Translations under genes and position numbers: made by a program
Notes under the pieces: model-generated
Seen by the model: the letters and a program-made list of their open reading frames with translations, nothing else
Told to the model about the DNA's origin: nothing
The model's database searches: none
Shown: in pieces, positions 16,923 through 24,997 of the stretch
Layout of the letters: every line of letters begins with the position of its first letter
Position numbering within the stretch: the stretch's first letter is position 1
Origin: JACVRM01 sp963839815
GTDB taxonomy: Bacteria > Actinomycetota > Thermoleophilia > Gaiellales > Gaiellaceae
Direction of reading: 5' to 3'
Assembly: GCA_963839815.1 (NCBI GenBank)
Contig: CAWIWF010000001.1
Coordinates: forward strand, 192,367 to 256,366
DNA: 64,000 bases

Positions 16923-17495
16923 ATGCACGACCTCGTTTCCTTCGTCCTCCACCTCGACGAGACCATGACCGGGCTCGCCGACGAGCTGCGCTGGCGGCCG
17001 CTCACAGTCGTCTTCATGCTGCTCTCGGCCTGGTGGATGAAGGGCTTCGCGTTCGTGCTCGTCGGGGCGCTCGCCGACCTGCGGAACACCCGCTCCTCCT
17101 TCCCCGGCGGCGCGGCGTTCGCGGCGCTGAGCGTGGCCGTCGGCGGAGTGCTGACCGGCGTGCTGAAGGAGTCGTTCGACCGCGAGCGGCCCGCCCTCGC
17201 CGGCGCCGGCATCGAGCCCGCGGTTGCGACGCCCGGCTCGCCGTCGTTCCCCTCCGGCCACACGTCGACGGCCTTCGCGGGCGCGATCGTCGTCGCGATG
17301 CTCTATCCACGGCTGCGCTGGCCGATCCTCGGCCTCGCCGGCCTCGTCGGCCTCTCTCGCATCTACCTCGGCGTTCACTTCACGCTCGACGTGGTCGCGG
17401 GTGCCCTGCTGGGCCTGGCGGTGGGCCTCGCCGCAGTGTGGGCCGCCAGGCGCTGGGTGCTGCCTCGCGCCCAGCTCGTGCGCTCGTCCGCCTGA
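16923..17495 (+). CDS. PAP2-family membrane phosphatase
   Basis: 190 residues from the ATG at 16923 (an earlier in-frame ATG at 16896 is possible). Integral membrane lipid-phosphate phosphatase with the three PAP2 motifs: KESFDRERP, FPSGHTS and SRIYLGVHFTLD, the last carrying the catalytic histidine. Five to six membrane segments. Likely substrates are phosphatidate, undecaprenyl-PP or a phosphorylated glycolipid intermediate. It heads a run of envelope-lipid genes and is followed within 20 bp by a glycosyltransferase. Confidence 0.9.
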   Translation: MHDLVSFVLHLDETMTGLADELRWRPLTVVFMLLSAWWMKGFAFVLVGALADLRNTRSSFPGGAAFAALSVAVGGVLTGVLKESFDRERPALAGAGIEPAVATPGSPSFPSGHTSTAFAGAIVVAMLYPRLRWPILGLAGLVGLSRIYLGVHFTLDVVAGALLGLAVGLAAVWAARRWVLPRAQLVRSSA

Positions 17496-17512
17496 ACCCG
17501 CAGGATGGGCGC

Positions 17513-18220
17513 ATTCCTCGCCCAGCGTCGGACACCCACCTAGGCCCGCTCGACAGGCGGCGCACGGTCGCCGTCGTGCCGGCTCACCTCGAGCCGCCGG
17601 CGGAGGCCCTGCTGGCGGCGCTCCGCCCCCTGGTCGGCGAGCTGTTGCTCGTGGACGACGGCATGCCAGGCGAGCACGGCGCCGAGCTGTCCCGGCTGGC
17701 TGCGGAGCACGGCGCCGGGCTGCTTCGTCTTCCGCGCAACCGCGGCAAGGGCTACGCCATCGCGACGGCGCGGGCGTTCGTCCTCGCACGTCCGGCGCCT
17801 CCGGACGCCCTCGTGGTCGTCGACGCCGACGGCCAGCATCCCCCGCACGCGCTGCCGCCGCTGCTCGCCGCCGCCGAGCGGGCGGAGCTCGTGATCGGCG
17901 ACCGTTCGCACGACCCGGCCTCGATGCCCTGGACGCGGCGCCTGCCGAATCGCTTCGCGAGCCGCGCGCTCTCGTTCGTGACCGGCGTCCCCGTGCCGGA
18001 CAGCCAGTGCGGCCTGCGGGTCCTCCGCGGCCGCGCGCTGCTCGAGTTCGACTTCCCGGTGGGGAGATACGAGTCGGAGACGCGTCACCTCAAGCGCTGT
18101 TTGCGCTCGGGCATCACCGTCGCCTGGGTGCCGATCCCGGTCGTGTACAACGGCACGCGGAGCTCGTTCCGCCCGATGCGCGACGGCGCGCGAGTGCTCG
18201 CGTCGGTCGTCGGCGGTTAG
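17513..18220 (+). CDS. Family 2 glycosyltransferase, apparent ATT start
   Basis: About 235 residues. The GT-A fold is visible: VAVVPAHLEP, then GELLLVDDG, NRGKGYAIATA, and the metal-binding VVVDADGQH, with later DSQCGLRV as in polyprenyl-phosphate glycosyltransferases and related transferases. No canonical start lies upstream of the first beta-strand. The candidate ATT 17513 is exactly 6 bases after CAGGAT (17501-17506). A GTG at 17576 would delete the first strand. It lies between a PAP2 gene and a convergent MFS-PAP2 gene. Substrate unknown; a dolichyl/polyprenyl-P-type transferase is plausible. Confidence 0.8.
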   Translation: MPRPASDTHLGPLDRRRTVAVVPAHLEPPAEALLAALRPLVGELLLVDDGMPGEHGAELSRLAAEHGAGLLRLPRNRGKGYAIATARAFVLARPAPPDALVVVDADGQHPPHALPPLLAAAERAELVIGDRSHDPASMPWTRRLPNRFASRALSFVTGVPVPDSQCGLRVLRGRALLEFDFPVGRYESETRHLKRCLRSGITVAWVPIPVVYNGTRSSFRPMRDGARVLASVVGG

Positions 18221-18223
18221 GGC

Positions 18224-20152
18224 TTACGCCGGTCGGCCCATGCCCTGGCCGTCCCAGCGCTCGCGCCCCTCGGCGCCGGCGGTCTCCCGGCGCTCCAGCA
18301 GCCCGACCTCGACGAACAGCGAGTACGCCGCGCGCGCGACCACGGCGCCGAGGACGATCCCGGCCACGGTGTCGAGCGGGAAGTGGGCACCGAAGAGCAC
18401 GCGCGTGAACGCGACCGCGGCGACGTAGAGCCAGAGCAGTGTGCGCAGGCGCGGGAAGACGAGAGCGGTGGCGCCCGCGATCGCGGTCGTAATCGCCATG
18501 TGGCCGCTCGGGAACGACTCGAGATGGGCCCAGTGGTTGCCGTTCAGCACGATGCGGCTGGCGTCCAGCACCTCCTCCGGGCGTGGACGGTCGAACCCGG
18601 CGTAGACCAGCTCGAGCAGTCCCCAGGAGGCGATCGCCGACGCCAGGACGAGCCCGACCACCGGGTAGACAAGCCGCACGCTGACGGTCGCAGCGGCAAG
18701 CGCGGCGACGGCGCCGAGCAGCACGTAGTTGCGCGTGTGCGGGTTGAGCACGTCCCAGAGGAGCTCCGGCCCCGGCCCGAGCGTGTTCACCTGCTCGAAG
18801 AGCGCCTGGTCGAGCCGGTGCGCAGCCGTACGACCGAGCAGATGACCGGCACCCAGAGTGAGGCCCGCCAGTGCCACGAGCCCCGTGCTCCAGCGGATCA
18901 ACCAGTGCGGCGCGGGCGCCTGCAGATGCGGGCGCGCCGCGGAGGGAAGCCCCACGGCGGCGAGCGGGACGAGGGCGGCCGCAGCTGCCAGCGCCGAGAG
19001 GACGAAGAGCGCGCGGTAGTTGCCGGTCAGCGCCACGGTCCAGCCTGCCGCAGGCAATGCCGCAGCCGAGGCGATCGCCCGCACGGCGAAGAACATCGCC
19101 GTGTATCCCCCGGCCTCGCCTGCGGGGATGAGAGTCGTGAAGAGCGAGAAGCCGAGCGTCGAGACGAGGCCGAAGCCGATCCCGGCCGCGAGCAGCGCGC
19201 CGACCGCCGCCAGGAGGTCCGGCGCGGCGGCGACGACGAGGAAGCCGATCGCCATGAGCGAGACGCCCATCGACAGGAGCGTCTTCTGGTGGGCAGCCTC
19301 CTTCGTCCGTCCGGCCGCGACGACGGCGGCCCCGGTGGCGACCCCGAACCCGACGAGCGCCAGCGACGCTTCGGCCGCGGTCAGCTCGAGGACGTCCTCG
19401 GCGTAGAGGATGAAGAATGACGGCAGCGCCGCGTAGCTCGCGACCCAGAGCACCTGCGCGCCGAGGAACGCGCGCACGCGAGGGCGCGTGGCGGCATGGA
19501 CGTAGTAGCCGACCGCCCGGCGCCGCGGGCCTGTCACGGCCACGGCGGCGGGCTCGCGGAGGCGTAAGACGGTCGGCAGGGCCAGGAGCGGCACGGCGGC
19601 CGCGGCGAGCACGAACGGCGCCCACGGCGCGACGATCGTGAGCGCGCCGCCGACGGCGACGCCCGCGAGCGTGCCGACGAGCAGCGCCAGCTCCTGCGAG
19701 CTCGTGGCCCGGGCGCGGCGACCGGGGTCGTCGAAGCACTCCGGGACGAGCGCCCGGTGCGCGGTCGTGACGGCGTTCAGGCCGACATAGGTGACGGCGC
19801 CGAAGAGCGCCAGGACGAGGTACGACGTCGAGGAGCCGAGGGCGACCGCGGCGAGGCCTCCGCCCGCGACGAGCGCGCCGCCGAGGATGAACGGCGTGCG
19901 CCGCCCGCCTGGGCGGGCGCGCACCCGGTCGCTCCACATTCCGACCACGAGCGGGACGGCAAAGCCTGCGGCCGCGTTGACGAGCATGACCATGCCGATC
20001 AGGCCGGGTGCGTCCTCGATCCGGTTGAGGAGGTATGGCAGATAGCTGGTGATCACCGCGCGACCGAGACCGGCGCCGAGCGCGGCGGCGGCGAACACGA
20101 CGACGTAGGGGCTGGCGATCAGCCCTCGCGCACGGCGCGCCGGGCTGGTCAC
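18224..20152 (-). CDS. MFS transporter fused to a PAP2 phosphatase
   Basis: 642 residues. The first ~400 form a 12-helix major facilitator domain whose loop GMWSDRVRARPGGRRTPFI resembles glycoside/sugar-type (SLC45/GPH-like) MFS members. The last ~200 are a PAP2 phosphatase with FPSGHMA and FGAHFPLD; the usual basic residue of the first motif is replaced (FDRPRP). The GTG start overlaps the stop of the preceding diacylglycerol-kinase-like gene (GTGA). Fusion of a flippase-like transporter with a lipid phosphatase suggests coupled translocation and dephosphorylation of a lipid or polyprenyl intermediate; this is inference. Confidence 0.85.
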   Translation of the reverse strand: MTSPARRARGLIASPYVVVFAAAALGAGLGRAVITSYLPYLLNRIEDAPGLIGMVMLVNAAAGFAVPLVVGMWSDRVRARPGGRRTPFILGGALVAGGGLAAVALGSSTSYLVLALFGAVTYVGLNAVTTAHRALVPECFDDPGRRARATSSQELALLVGTLAGVAVGGALTIVAPWAPFVLAAAAVPLLALPTVLRLREPAAVAVTGPRRRAVGYYVHAATRPRVRAFLGAQVLWVASYAALPSFFILYAEDVLELTAAEASLALVGFGVATGAAVVAAGRTKEAAHQKTLLSMGVSLMAIGFLVVAAAPDLLAAVGALLAAGIGFGLVSTLGFSLFTTLIPAGEAGGYTAMFFAVRAIASAAALPAAGWTVALTGNYRALFVLSALAAAAALVPLAAVGLPSAARPHLQAPAPHWLIRWSTGLVALAGLTLGAGHLLGRTAAHRLDQALFEQVNTLGPGPELLWDVLNPHTRNYVLLGAVAALAAATVSVRLVYPVVGLVLASAIASWGLLELVYAGFDRPRPEEVLDASRIVLNGNHWAHLESFPSGHMAITTAIAGATALVFPRLRTLLWLYVAAVAFTRVLFGAHFPLDTVAGIVLGAVVARAAYSLFVEVGLLERRETAGAEGRERWDGQGMGRPA

Positions 20153-21092
20153 GGCGCCACCACCTGCAACGCGCCCGGGCGGACGGCGACGTCGACGGGG
20201 CCCGACCCGAGGTCGGTGGAGTCGGCGATCACCGGCGACAGGCCCAGCGGGTCGATCGTCACGCGCTCGGCCCGCCACGCGCGCACCGCCGGCAGGGCGA
20301 GATGGTCTCCGCGCCAGACCCGTGGCAGGAGGGCGAGAGCAGCCCGGCTCGACCGCGCGGCGAGAGCGCGACGGCATCGAGGAGCCCGTCGCGGACATCC
20401 GCGATCGGCGCCACCCGCAGGCCAAAGGCGTAGAGCGGGGTGTTCGCGATGAAGACCTGCGCCACCGGCAATTCCACTCTCCTCCCGTCGAGAGTGAGAA
20501 CGACCCTCCCCGGCCGGAACTTCCGCAGCGTCGACACGCCCGCCCGGAGCCCCGCGCCGATCGCAGCCGAGTTCGGCGCTCGGTAGCGCGAGCGAGCCCT
20601 GGCGAGGAACCCGACGCTGATCCCCTCGGCGGCAAGGTAGGTGCGGTCGGCCGAGCGCGCTTCGAGCAGGTCGATCGGCCGCGCCTCGCCGATGACCGCA
20701 AGCCTCGCAGCGGCCGCGGTTGCCCGCGGGATGCCGAGGCTGCGCGCGATGTTGTTCGCCCGGCCGGCGGGGATGAGCGCGAGCTCCGCCGCCGGCCTCA
20801 GGTTCGCCGCCAGGTGGACGCTGCCGTCACCCCCGAGCAGGACGACACGGCGACTCTGCGCCTCGTCGAGCGCTTGCTCGAGCTCGCCCGGATCGGCGGT
20901 CAGCCGCGTCTCGACCGCGGCGCCCGCAGCGCGCAGCTCGCGCTCGGCGGCCGCCACGACCTCGCGGCCCGCTCCACTCGCGCGGGCGTTGGCGACCAGC
21001 ACGATGTCACGCCCGTCGGCGGGCAGCCGCGGGCGTCTCGTCTCGACCTCCAAGCCGGCGGGGCGGCCGGCCCTCTCCGAGCCCGCCTCCAT
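20149..21092 (-). CDS. Diacylglycerol kinase-like lipid kinase (one frame break)
   Basis: Corrected length ~314 residues. Catalytic-domain features: DIVLVANARASG at the start, LLGGDGSVHLAAN (glycine-rich GGDG motif) and IPAGRANNIARSLGIP. The C-terminal part (LPAVRAWRAERVTIDP, later GPVDVAVRPGALQVV) is read after restoring one base near 20350, in a run of Gs. The ATG follows CATACT by 6 bases. Its end overlaps the MFS-PAP2 gene, so kinase and phosphatase are co-expressed. Probable substrate is diacylglycerol or another lipid alcohol. Confidence 0.82.
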
Positions 21093-21227
21093 ACGGCGAG
21101 TATGCGGTCGGCCTAGCCGATTGTCGAGACCCCGCGAACCGGAGAGCATGCGCGCTGCTGCCATGGAAGAGAGTGGCGGATAGCAGCGGTGGCGTTACAG
21201 CGCAGGCGCTGTCTGGCGCTCGGCAGC

Positions 21228-21265
21228 GCGGGCGGGACTTTGTGGCTGTCAGCCACTAACTCGCG
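21228..21265 (+). repeat. 38-bp direct repeat with hairpin, copy 1
   Basis: Contains GTGGCTG-T-CAGCCAC followed by TAACTCGCG and preceded by GCGGGCGGG. The second copy starts 64 bp later. It lies between the divergent DAGK-like gene and the end of yjbQ and may act as a terminator for yjbQ. Confidence 0.6.
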
Positions 21266-21291
21266 CTAGCCGAGGTGCGGGCTGCGGCGAC

Positions 21292-21329
21292 GCGGGCGGG
21301 TGTTTGTGGCTGTCAGCCACTAACTCGCG
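21292..21329 (+). repeat. 38-bp direct repeat with hairpin, copy 2
   Basis: Same unit as 21228-21265 with three substitutions just before the hairpin. It ends 22 bases before the yjbQ stop codon region. Confidence 0.6.
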
Positions 21330-21350
21330 GCACGAGGCCGTGGTGCCGGC

Positions 21351-21803
21351 TCAGGCGCCGACGACCTGGACGACCCAGCGGCGGTCGCGCTCGCGGTCGA
21401 GCTCCAGGAACAGCACGCGCTGCCAGGTTCCGAGCGCGAGCTCGCCGCCCCGCACGGGGACGGACTCGCCGGCGGTGCCGAGCAGCATCGCCATGCAGTG
21501 GGAGTGGCCGTTGCCGGCCTCCATGTCCTCCTCGCAGATGTTCTCGGTGCGGCGATCCCAGTCGTCGTGCGCGTAGTAGTGGTCGCTCGGGACGAGCGCT
21601 TGCAGCATCCGCGCGAAGTCCTCGAGGAAACCGGTCTCCCACTCGTTGACGCGCACGCAGCAGGTGGTGTGCGGGGAGTAGATGCAGGCGATCCCGTCAG
21701 TCACACCGCTCTCACGGACGGCTTCGTTGACCTCGTCGGTGATGTCGGTGACCGTCAGGCCGCCGGCGGTGCGGAGGTGCGTCTCGCGCTGAAAGACCTT
21801 CAC
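21351..21803 (-). CDS. YjbQ/UPF0047-family protein
   Basis: 150 residues, full length for the family. The conserved SPHTTCCVRVNEWE and HDDWDRRTENI/CEEDMEAGNGHSHC-type segments hold the histidines and acids that line the presumed active site; LALGTWQRVLFLELD is the family C-terminus. YjbQ members have weak thiamine-phosphate-synthase activity in vitro, but the physiological role is open. Starts at a GTG. It stands alone between repeats. Confidence 0.9.
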   Translation of the reverse strand: MKVFQRETHLRTAGGLTVTDITDEVNEAVRESGVTDGIACIYSPHTTCCVRVNEWETGFLEDFARMLQALVPSDHYYAHDDWDRRTENICEEDMEAGNGHSHCMAMLLGTAGESVPVRGGELALGTWQRVLFLELDRERDRRWVVQVVGA

Positions 21804-21951
21804 GCGAGGGCCCTGCCGTGTCCTCTTGGCCCGCTCACGCCGCCGCGAGTCTAGCTCAGGGCCTCATTTCTCCAGTGCGTAACGATCGGCGCGAAGTGGC
21901 TCCCCGGAAGCACCGACAGCGCGCCGCACAGCTCGGATCGGCTGACTCCCG

Positions 21952-22047
21952 GAACGGGGTTTTTCCCGCGAGCCCCTCCTTTCGACGCCAGACGCGCCGG
22001 AGCCGCGCCGTGGCCGCCGGGATGAGCCCGGCTCCGCCGAAGACGGC
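21952..22047 (-). repeat. Intergenic palindromic repeat, inverted copy 4
   Basis: Reverse-orientation relative of the 13819 unit: GAGCCCCTC, GACGCGCCGGAGCCGCG and GAGCCCGGCTCCGCCG are shared in order. It lies directly upstream of the decayed tRNA copy. Confidence 0.6.
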
Positions 22048-22063
22048 AGTACGCTCTGTCGGC

Positions 22064-22105
22064 GGGCCCGTAGCTCAGCGGTCAGAGCAGCCGGCTCATA
22101 ACCGG
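22064..22105 (+). pseudogene. Truncated tRNA-Met (5' half only)
   Basis: Identical to the functional tRNA at 22243 from GGGCCCG through the D-arm and the anticodon stem-loop (GCCGG-CTCATAA-CCGG), but the variable loop, T-arm and 3' acceptor strand are missing. The sequence then passes into repeat copy 5. It cannot fold as a tRNA. It arose with its upstream repeat by tandem duplication of the locus. Confidence 0.8.
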
Positions 22106-22126
22106 CCCGGAGCACGGAGTGAACCC

Positions 22127-22219
22127 ATGGTTCCCCCGTGAGCCCCCTCCTTCGACGCCAGACGCGCCAGAGCCGCGCAGTGGCTGCGCCGGGCGAAGCC
22201 CGGCTCCGCCGAAGACGGC
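22127..22219 (-). repeat. Intergenic palindromic repeat, inverted copy 5
   Basis: Second inverted copy, closely matching copy 4, between the truncated and the intact tRNA. It begins with TTCCCCCGTGAGCC, the edge of the large hairpin seen in copies 1 and 3. Confidence 0.6.
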
Positions 22220-22242
22220 GATACGCTGACCGACGCTGCCGA

Positions 22243-22315
22243 GGGCCCGTAGCTCAGCGGTCAGAGCAGCCGGCTCATAACCGGTTGGTCCCTGGTTCGA
22301 ATCCAGGCGGGCCCA
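22243..22315 (+). tRNA. tRNA-Met(CAT), elongator type
   Basis: Complete 73-nt cloverleaf: acceptor GGGCCCG/CGGGCCC, D-arm GCTC-AGCGGTCA-GAGC, anticodon loop CTCATAA, T-arm CCTGG-TTCGAAT-CCAGG, discriminator A. CCA is not encoded. The paired 1:72 position argues against an initiator tRNA. The CAT anticodon could also belong to a lysidine-modified Ile2 tRNA; sequence alone does not settle it. Confidence 0.93.
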
Positions 22316-22374
22316 TGGTGTCGCCGCCCCGACGGCTGGTTTCCCGCTCCCGGGTGGCCGGGAAAGCCCTGGAG

Positions 22375-22629
22375 ATGGCCGACGAGCCGCAGCCCTACCT
22401 CGTCGAGCGCGTGCAGCGTGCGCTCGCCGAGGATCCACGCGTCAGCGCGCTCGACCTCGACGTGACCGTCGCGGGCGACCGGGTGTTCCTCACCGGTGAG
22501 GTCGCCACCGCCGAGCGCCGCCGGGCCGTCACCGACGTCGTCCGCGCGCTCCTGCCCGACCACGAGGTGATGAACGAGACCACCGTGGCGCACCTGGCGC
22601 CGGCCGGCGACGCGGAGGACATCGCGTGA
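22375..22629 (+). CDS. BON-domain protein
   Basis: 84 residues consisting of one BON domain: LVERVQRALAEDPRVSALDL, then VFLTGEVATAERRRAV and VRALLPDHEVMNET. BON domains bind phospholipid or other hydrophobic surfaces. No signal peptide. The ATG is chosen by family fit; an in-frame GTG 21 bases upstream is possible. Its stop overlaps the next start (GTGA). First gene of a three-gene operon beginning just after the tRNA. Confidence 0.85.
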   Translation: MADEPQPYLVERVQRALAEDPRVSALDLDVTVAGDRVFLTGEVATAERRRAVTDVVRALLPDHEVMNETTVAHLAPAGDAEDIA

Positions 22630-23397
22630 TCCGCATCGCGGCCGTCGGCGACGTGCACTTCGGGCCCGACGCAGCGGGCTCTCTCCGGCCGCATCTCGAC
22701 GGCATCGCGGCAGACGCCGACGTGCTGCTCCTCGCCGGCGACCTGACGCGGATCGGCCGCGCCGACGAGGCGGCCGCCCTCGCCGAGGAACTCGCGGACG
22801 TCGAGGTACCCGTCGTCGCCGTGCTCGGCAATCACGACTACCACCAGGACCACGAGGAGGCGATCGAGCGCCACCTCGCCGACGCCGGGGTCCGCGTGCT
22901 CGAAGGGGACACCGAGATCGTCGAGATCGGCGGCGCCCGCCTCGGCATCGCCGGGCTGAAGGGCTTCGGCGGCGGCTTCGCCGGCGCCTGCGGCAGCGAC
23001 TTCGGCGAGCCCGAGATGAAAGCGTTCATCCGCCACACGAAGGACGGCGCGCGACGGCTGCAGGACTCGCTCGAGGAGCTCCAGGACGTCGACGTTCGCG
23101 TCGCGCTTCTCCACTACGCGCCCGTCGAGGCGACCGTCGTCGGCGAGCGGCTGGAGATCTACCCCTTCCTCGGCAGCTACCTGCTGGGAGAGGCGATCGA
23201 TTCACGCCGGCGCCGACCTCGTCCTGCACGGCCACGCCCACCGCGGCACGCCGAAGGGGATCACGCCCGGCGGCATCCACGTGCGCAACGTGGCCCAGCC
23301 CCTGATCGGGCGGGCCTACGGCCTCTTCTGTCTCGACGAGGAGCGTGTCGTACACGAAGGCCGGCGCGCTGCCCAGCCGGCCGGGCAGGGACGATGA
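22626..23397 (+). CDS. Metallophosphoesterase (one frame break)
   Basis: Corrected length ~256 residues. Calcineurin-like motifs in order: VGDVHFG, LLLAGDLTRIG, VVAVLGNHDYH, LLHYAP and, after correction, LVLHGHAHRG. A single extra T near 23202 (ATCGATT, expected ATCGAT) breaks the frame; removing it restores the last metal-binding histidines and a stop that overlaps the next ATG (ATGA). The substrate is unknown; the family hydrolyses phosphodiesters. Confidence 0.87.
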
Positions 23398-23975
23398 GCG
23401 GGGACGGCCGGCCCGAGGTCCCCTTCTCGGCCATCAAGGCGTCTCTGAAAGCGGCGGCCGGGGCGCTGCAGAAGGCGGAGATCCCATTCATGCTCGGCGG
23501 CGGCCTCGCCGTCTGGGCCCGCGGCGGCGCGGACACGGACCATGACCTCGATCTGATGATCCGCCCCGAGGACGCCGCCCGTGCGCTCGAGGTGCTCCGG
23601 GAGACGGGGATGCGGACGGAGCACCCGCCGGAGCACTGGCTCGTCAAGGCGTACGACGGCGAGGTCCTGATCGACCTGATCTTCGAGCCGAGCGGCCTGC
23701 CAATCGACGACGACGTGTTCGCGCGCGCCGAGGAGCTCGACGTCTACGCCATGCGTGTGCTCGTGATGCCGCTCGAGGACGTCCTCGTCACCAAGCTGCT
23801 GGCCATGGGCGAGCACCAGCTCGACTACGACTCGGTGCTGGAGATCGCGCGGACGACACGCGAGCAGATCGACTGGCACGCGGTTCGTGAGCGCACGTCC
23901 GAGTCGCCCTACGCGCAGGCGTTCTTCACGCTGGTCGAAGCGCTCGGCGTGATCGAGCCCGCATCGCACGCCTGA
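23394..23975 (+). CDS. Nucleotidyltransferase-fold protein
   Basis: 193 residues. The segment FMLGGGLAVWARGGADTDHD followed by LDLMI is the G-G-x-A / D-x-D metal site of minimal nucleotidyltransferases, seen also in aminoglycoside- and toxin-type NTases; the later VLVMPLEDVLVTKLLAM is typical of this subgroup. Coupled to the phosphoesterase by ATGA overlap. It may modify or recycle a small nucleotide or antibiotic; no specific substrate can be assigned. Confidence 0.82.
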   Translation: MSGDGRPEVPFSAIKASLKAAAGALQKAEIPFMLGGGLAVWARGGADTDHDLDLMIRPEDAARALEVLRETGMRTEHPPEHWLVKAYDGEVLIDLIFEPSGLPIDDDVFARAEELDVYAMRVLVMPLEDVLVTKLLAMGEHQLDYDSVLEIARTTREQIDWHAVRERTSESPYAQAFFTLVEALGVIEPASHA

Positions 23976-24114
23976 CCGCCGACCCGCCGAACGTCTGGCC
24001 TGTCGCCGTCTCGATCCCTCAAATGAGGGATTCACCTGACGGGTTGGCAGTCGCATGCTGCGTCCGGGTGCCTCAGGGGGAAGCACCCAGGAAGGCTAGG
24101 GGGATGGCTGCACG

Positions 24115-24312
24115 ATGGGGTACGACGAGAATCACGGACGCGAAGAGCTGGAGACTGCGGTCCGGACGTGGCGCTTCGAGCAGTTCGTCAGGCTCGGCTT
24201 CACCAGCGAGCTCTCGGCGGCACTCGCGGCGTCGCGGTGTGACCTCAGTCAGGTTCGGAAGCTGATCCAGTCCGGCTGCCCGCCGGAGACGGCTTCCCGA
24301 ATCGTGCTCTGA
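24115..24312 (+). CDS. Small conserved protein of unknown function
   Basis: 65 residues, soluble: WRFEQFVRLGFTSELSAALA then CDLSQVRKLIQSGCPPETA. The pattern of a short helix pair with two cysteines looks like a compact helical domain. A purine-rich stretch (CTAGGGGGATG) precedes the ATG. Stand-alone gene; no function proposed. Confidence 0.6.
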   Translation: MGYDENHGREELETAVRTWRFEQFVRLGFTSELSAALAASRCDLSQVRKLIQSGCPPETASRIVL

Positions 24313-24424
24313 GGGAGGGGACCGCGCCGCACAGCGGCGCGCTGGGCCGCGCGCTCCGGGCGCAGCGGCATGGGGGTGGGGCTCACTGCGGCGAGCCCCG
24401 CCCCATCAGCTCCTGTTCCGTGGT

Positions 24425-24622
24425 CTAGGAGCCGGCTCGGGCGGCGCGGACGAGCGTCCCGCCGACGTACCAGACCGACAGCGCCAGGAAGGCGAAGCCG
24501 ATCAGGGCACGGGCCTGGTCGCGTTGCAGCGGCGTGCGCTTTGAGACGACCCGCGCGCCACGCTCCCCGACCTTCTCGCGCCAGCCGGTGAGGGCGGAGT
24601 CGCCGATGGTGGTGACCTTCAT
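24425..24622 (-). CDS. Small single-pass membrane protein
   Basis: 65 residues. A basic N-terminal half (VGERGARVVSKRTPLQRD) precedes one hydrophobic segment (ALIGFAFLALSVWYVGGTL). No family recognised. It lies downstream of the copper operon on the same strand, about 70 bp beyond csoR; a functional link is not shown. Confidence 0.55.
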   Translation of the reverse strand: MKVTTIGDSALTGWREKVGERGARVVSKRTPLQRDQARALIGFAFLALSVWYVGGTLVRAARAGS

Positions 24623-24691
24623 GCAGGTCCCCTACCGCGTCGAGCCCCGCGCCAAACAGCAGGCCGGCCGGGCGCGTCGCGGCAGGGCGCC

Positions 24692-24997
24692 TCAGCGCAC
24701 GCGGGCGAAGCGGTGCACGGCGGCGAGCAACTCGGCGCTCTTCTCCTGCGCGACCGACTCGTCACCGGAGGTCAGAGCCCCGGCCACGCAGTGCTTGACG
24801 TGGTCGTCGAGGATCTGGAAGGCGAGCGACTCCAGCGCCGTGTTGACCGCGGCGATCTGCGTGAGGACGTCGATGCAGTAGCGGTCGTCCTCCACCATCC
24901 GCTCGACGCCGCGCACCTGGCCCTCGATGCGGTGCAGGCGCTTGACGAGCGCCTCCTTGCCGGCCGAGTACCCGTGCTGGTGCCGTTCCTCGCTCAT
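24692..24997 (-). CDS. csoR: CsoR-family copper-sensing repressor
   Basis: 101 residues, all-helical. The copper ligand pattern Cys-x(n)-His-x3-Cys is present (YCIDVLTQI; DDHVKHCVAGAL). The basic DNA-contact helix is VKRLHRIEGQVRGVERM. The ATG overlaps the copA stop (ATGA), so it is co-translated with the pump it would regulate. Binding of Cu(I) is expected to release DNA and derepress the operon. Confidence 0.93.
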   Translation of the reverse strand: MSEERHQHGYSAGKEALVKRLHRIEGQVRGVERMVEDDRYCIDVLTQIAAVNTALESLAFQILDDHVKHCVAGALTSGDESVAQEKSAELLAAVHRFARVR

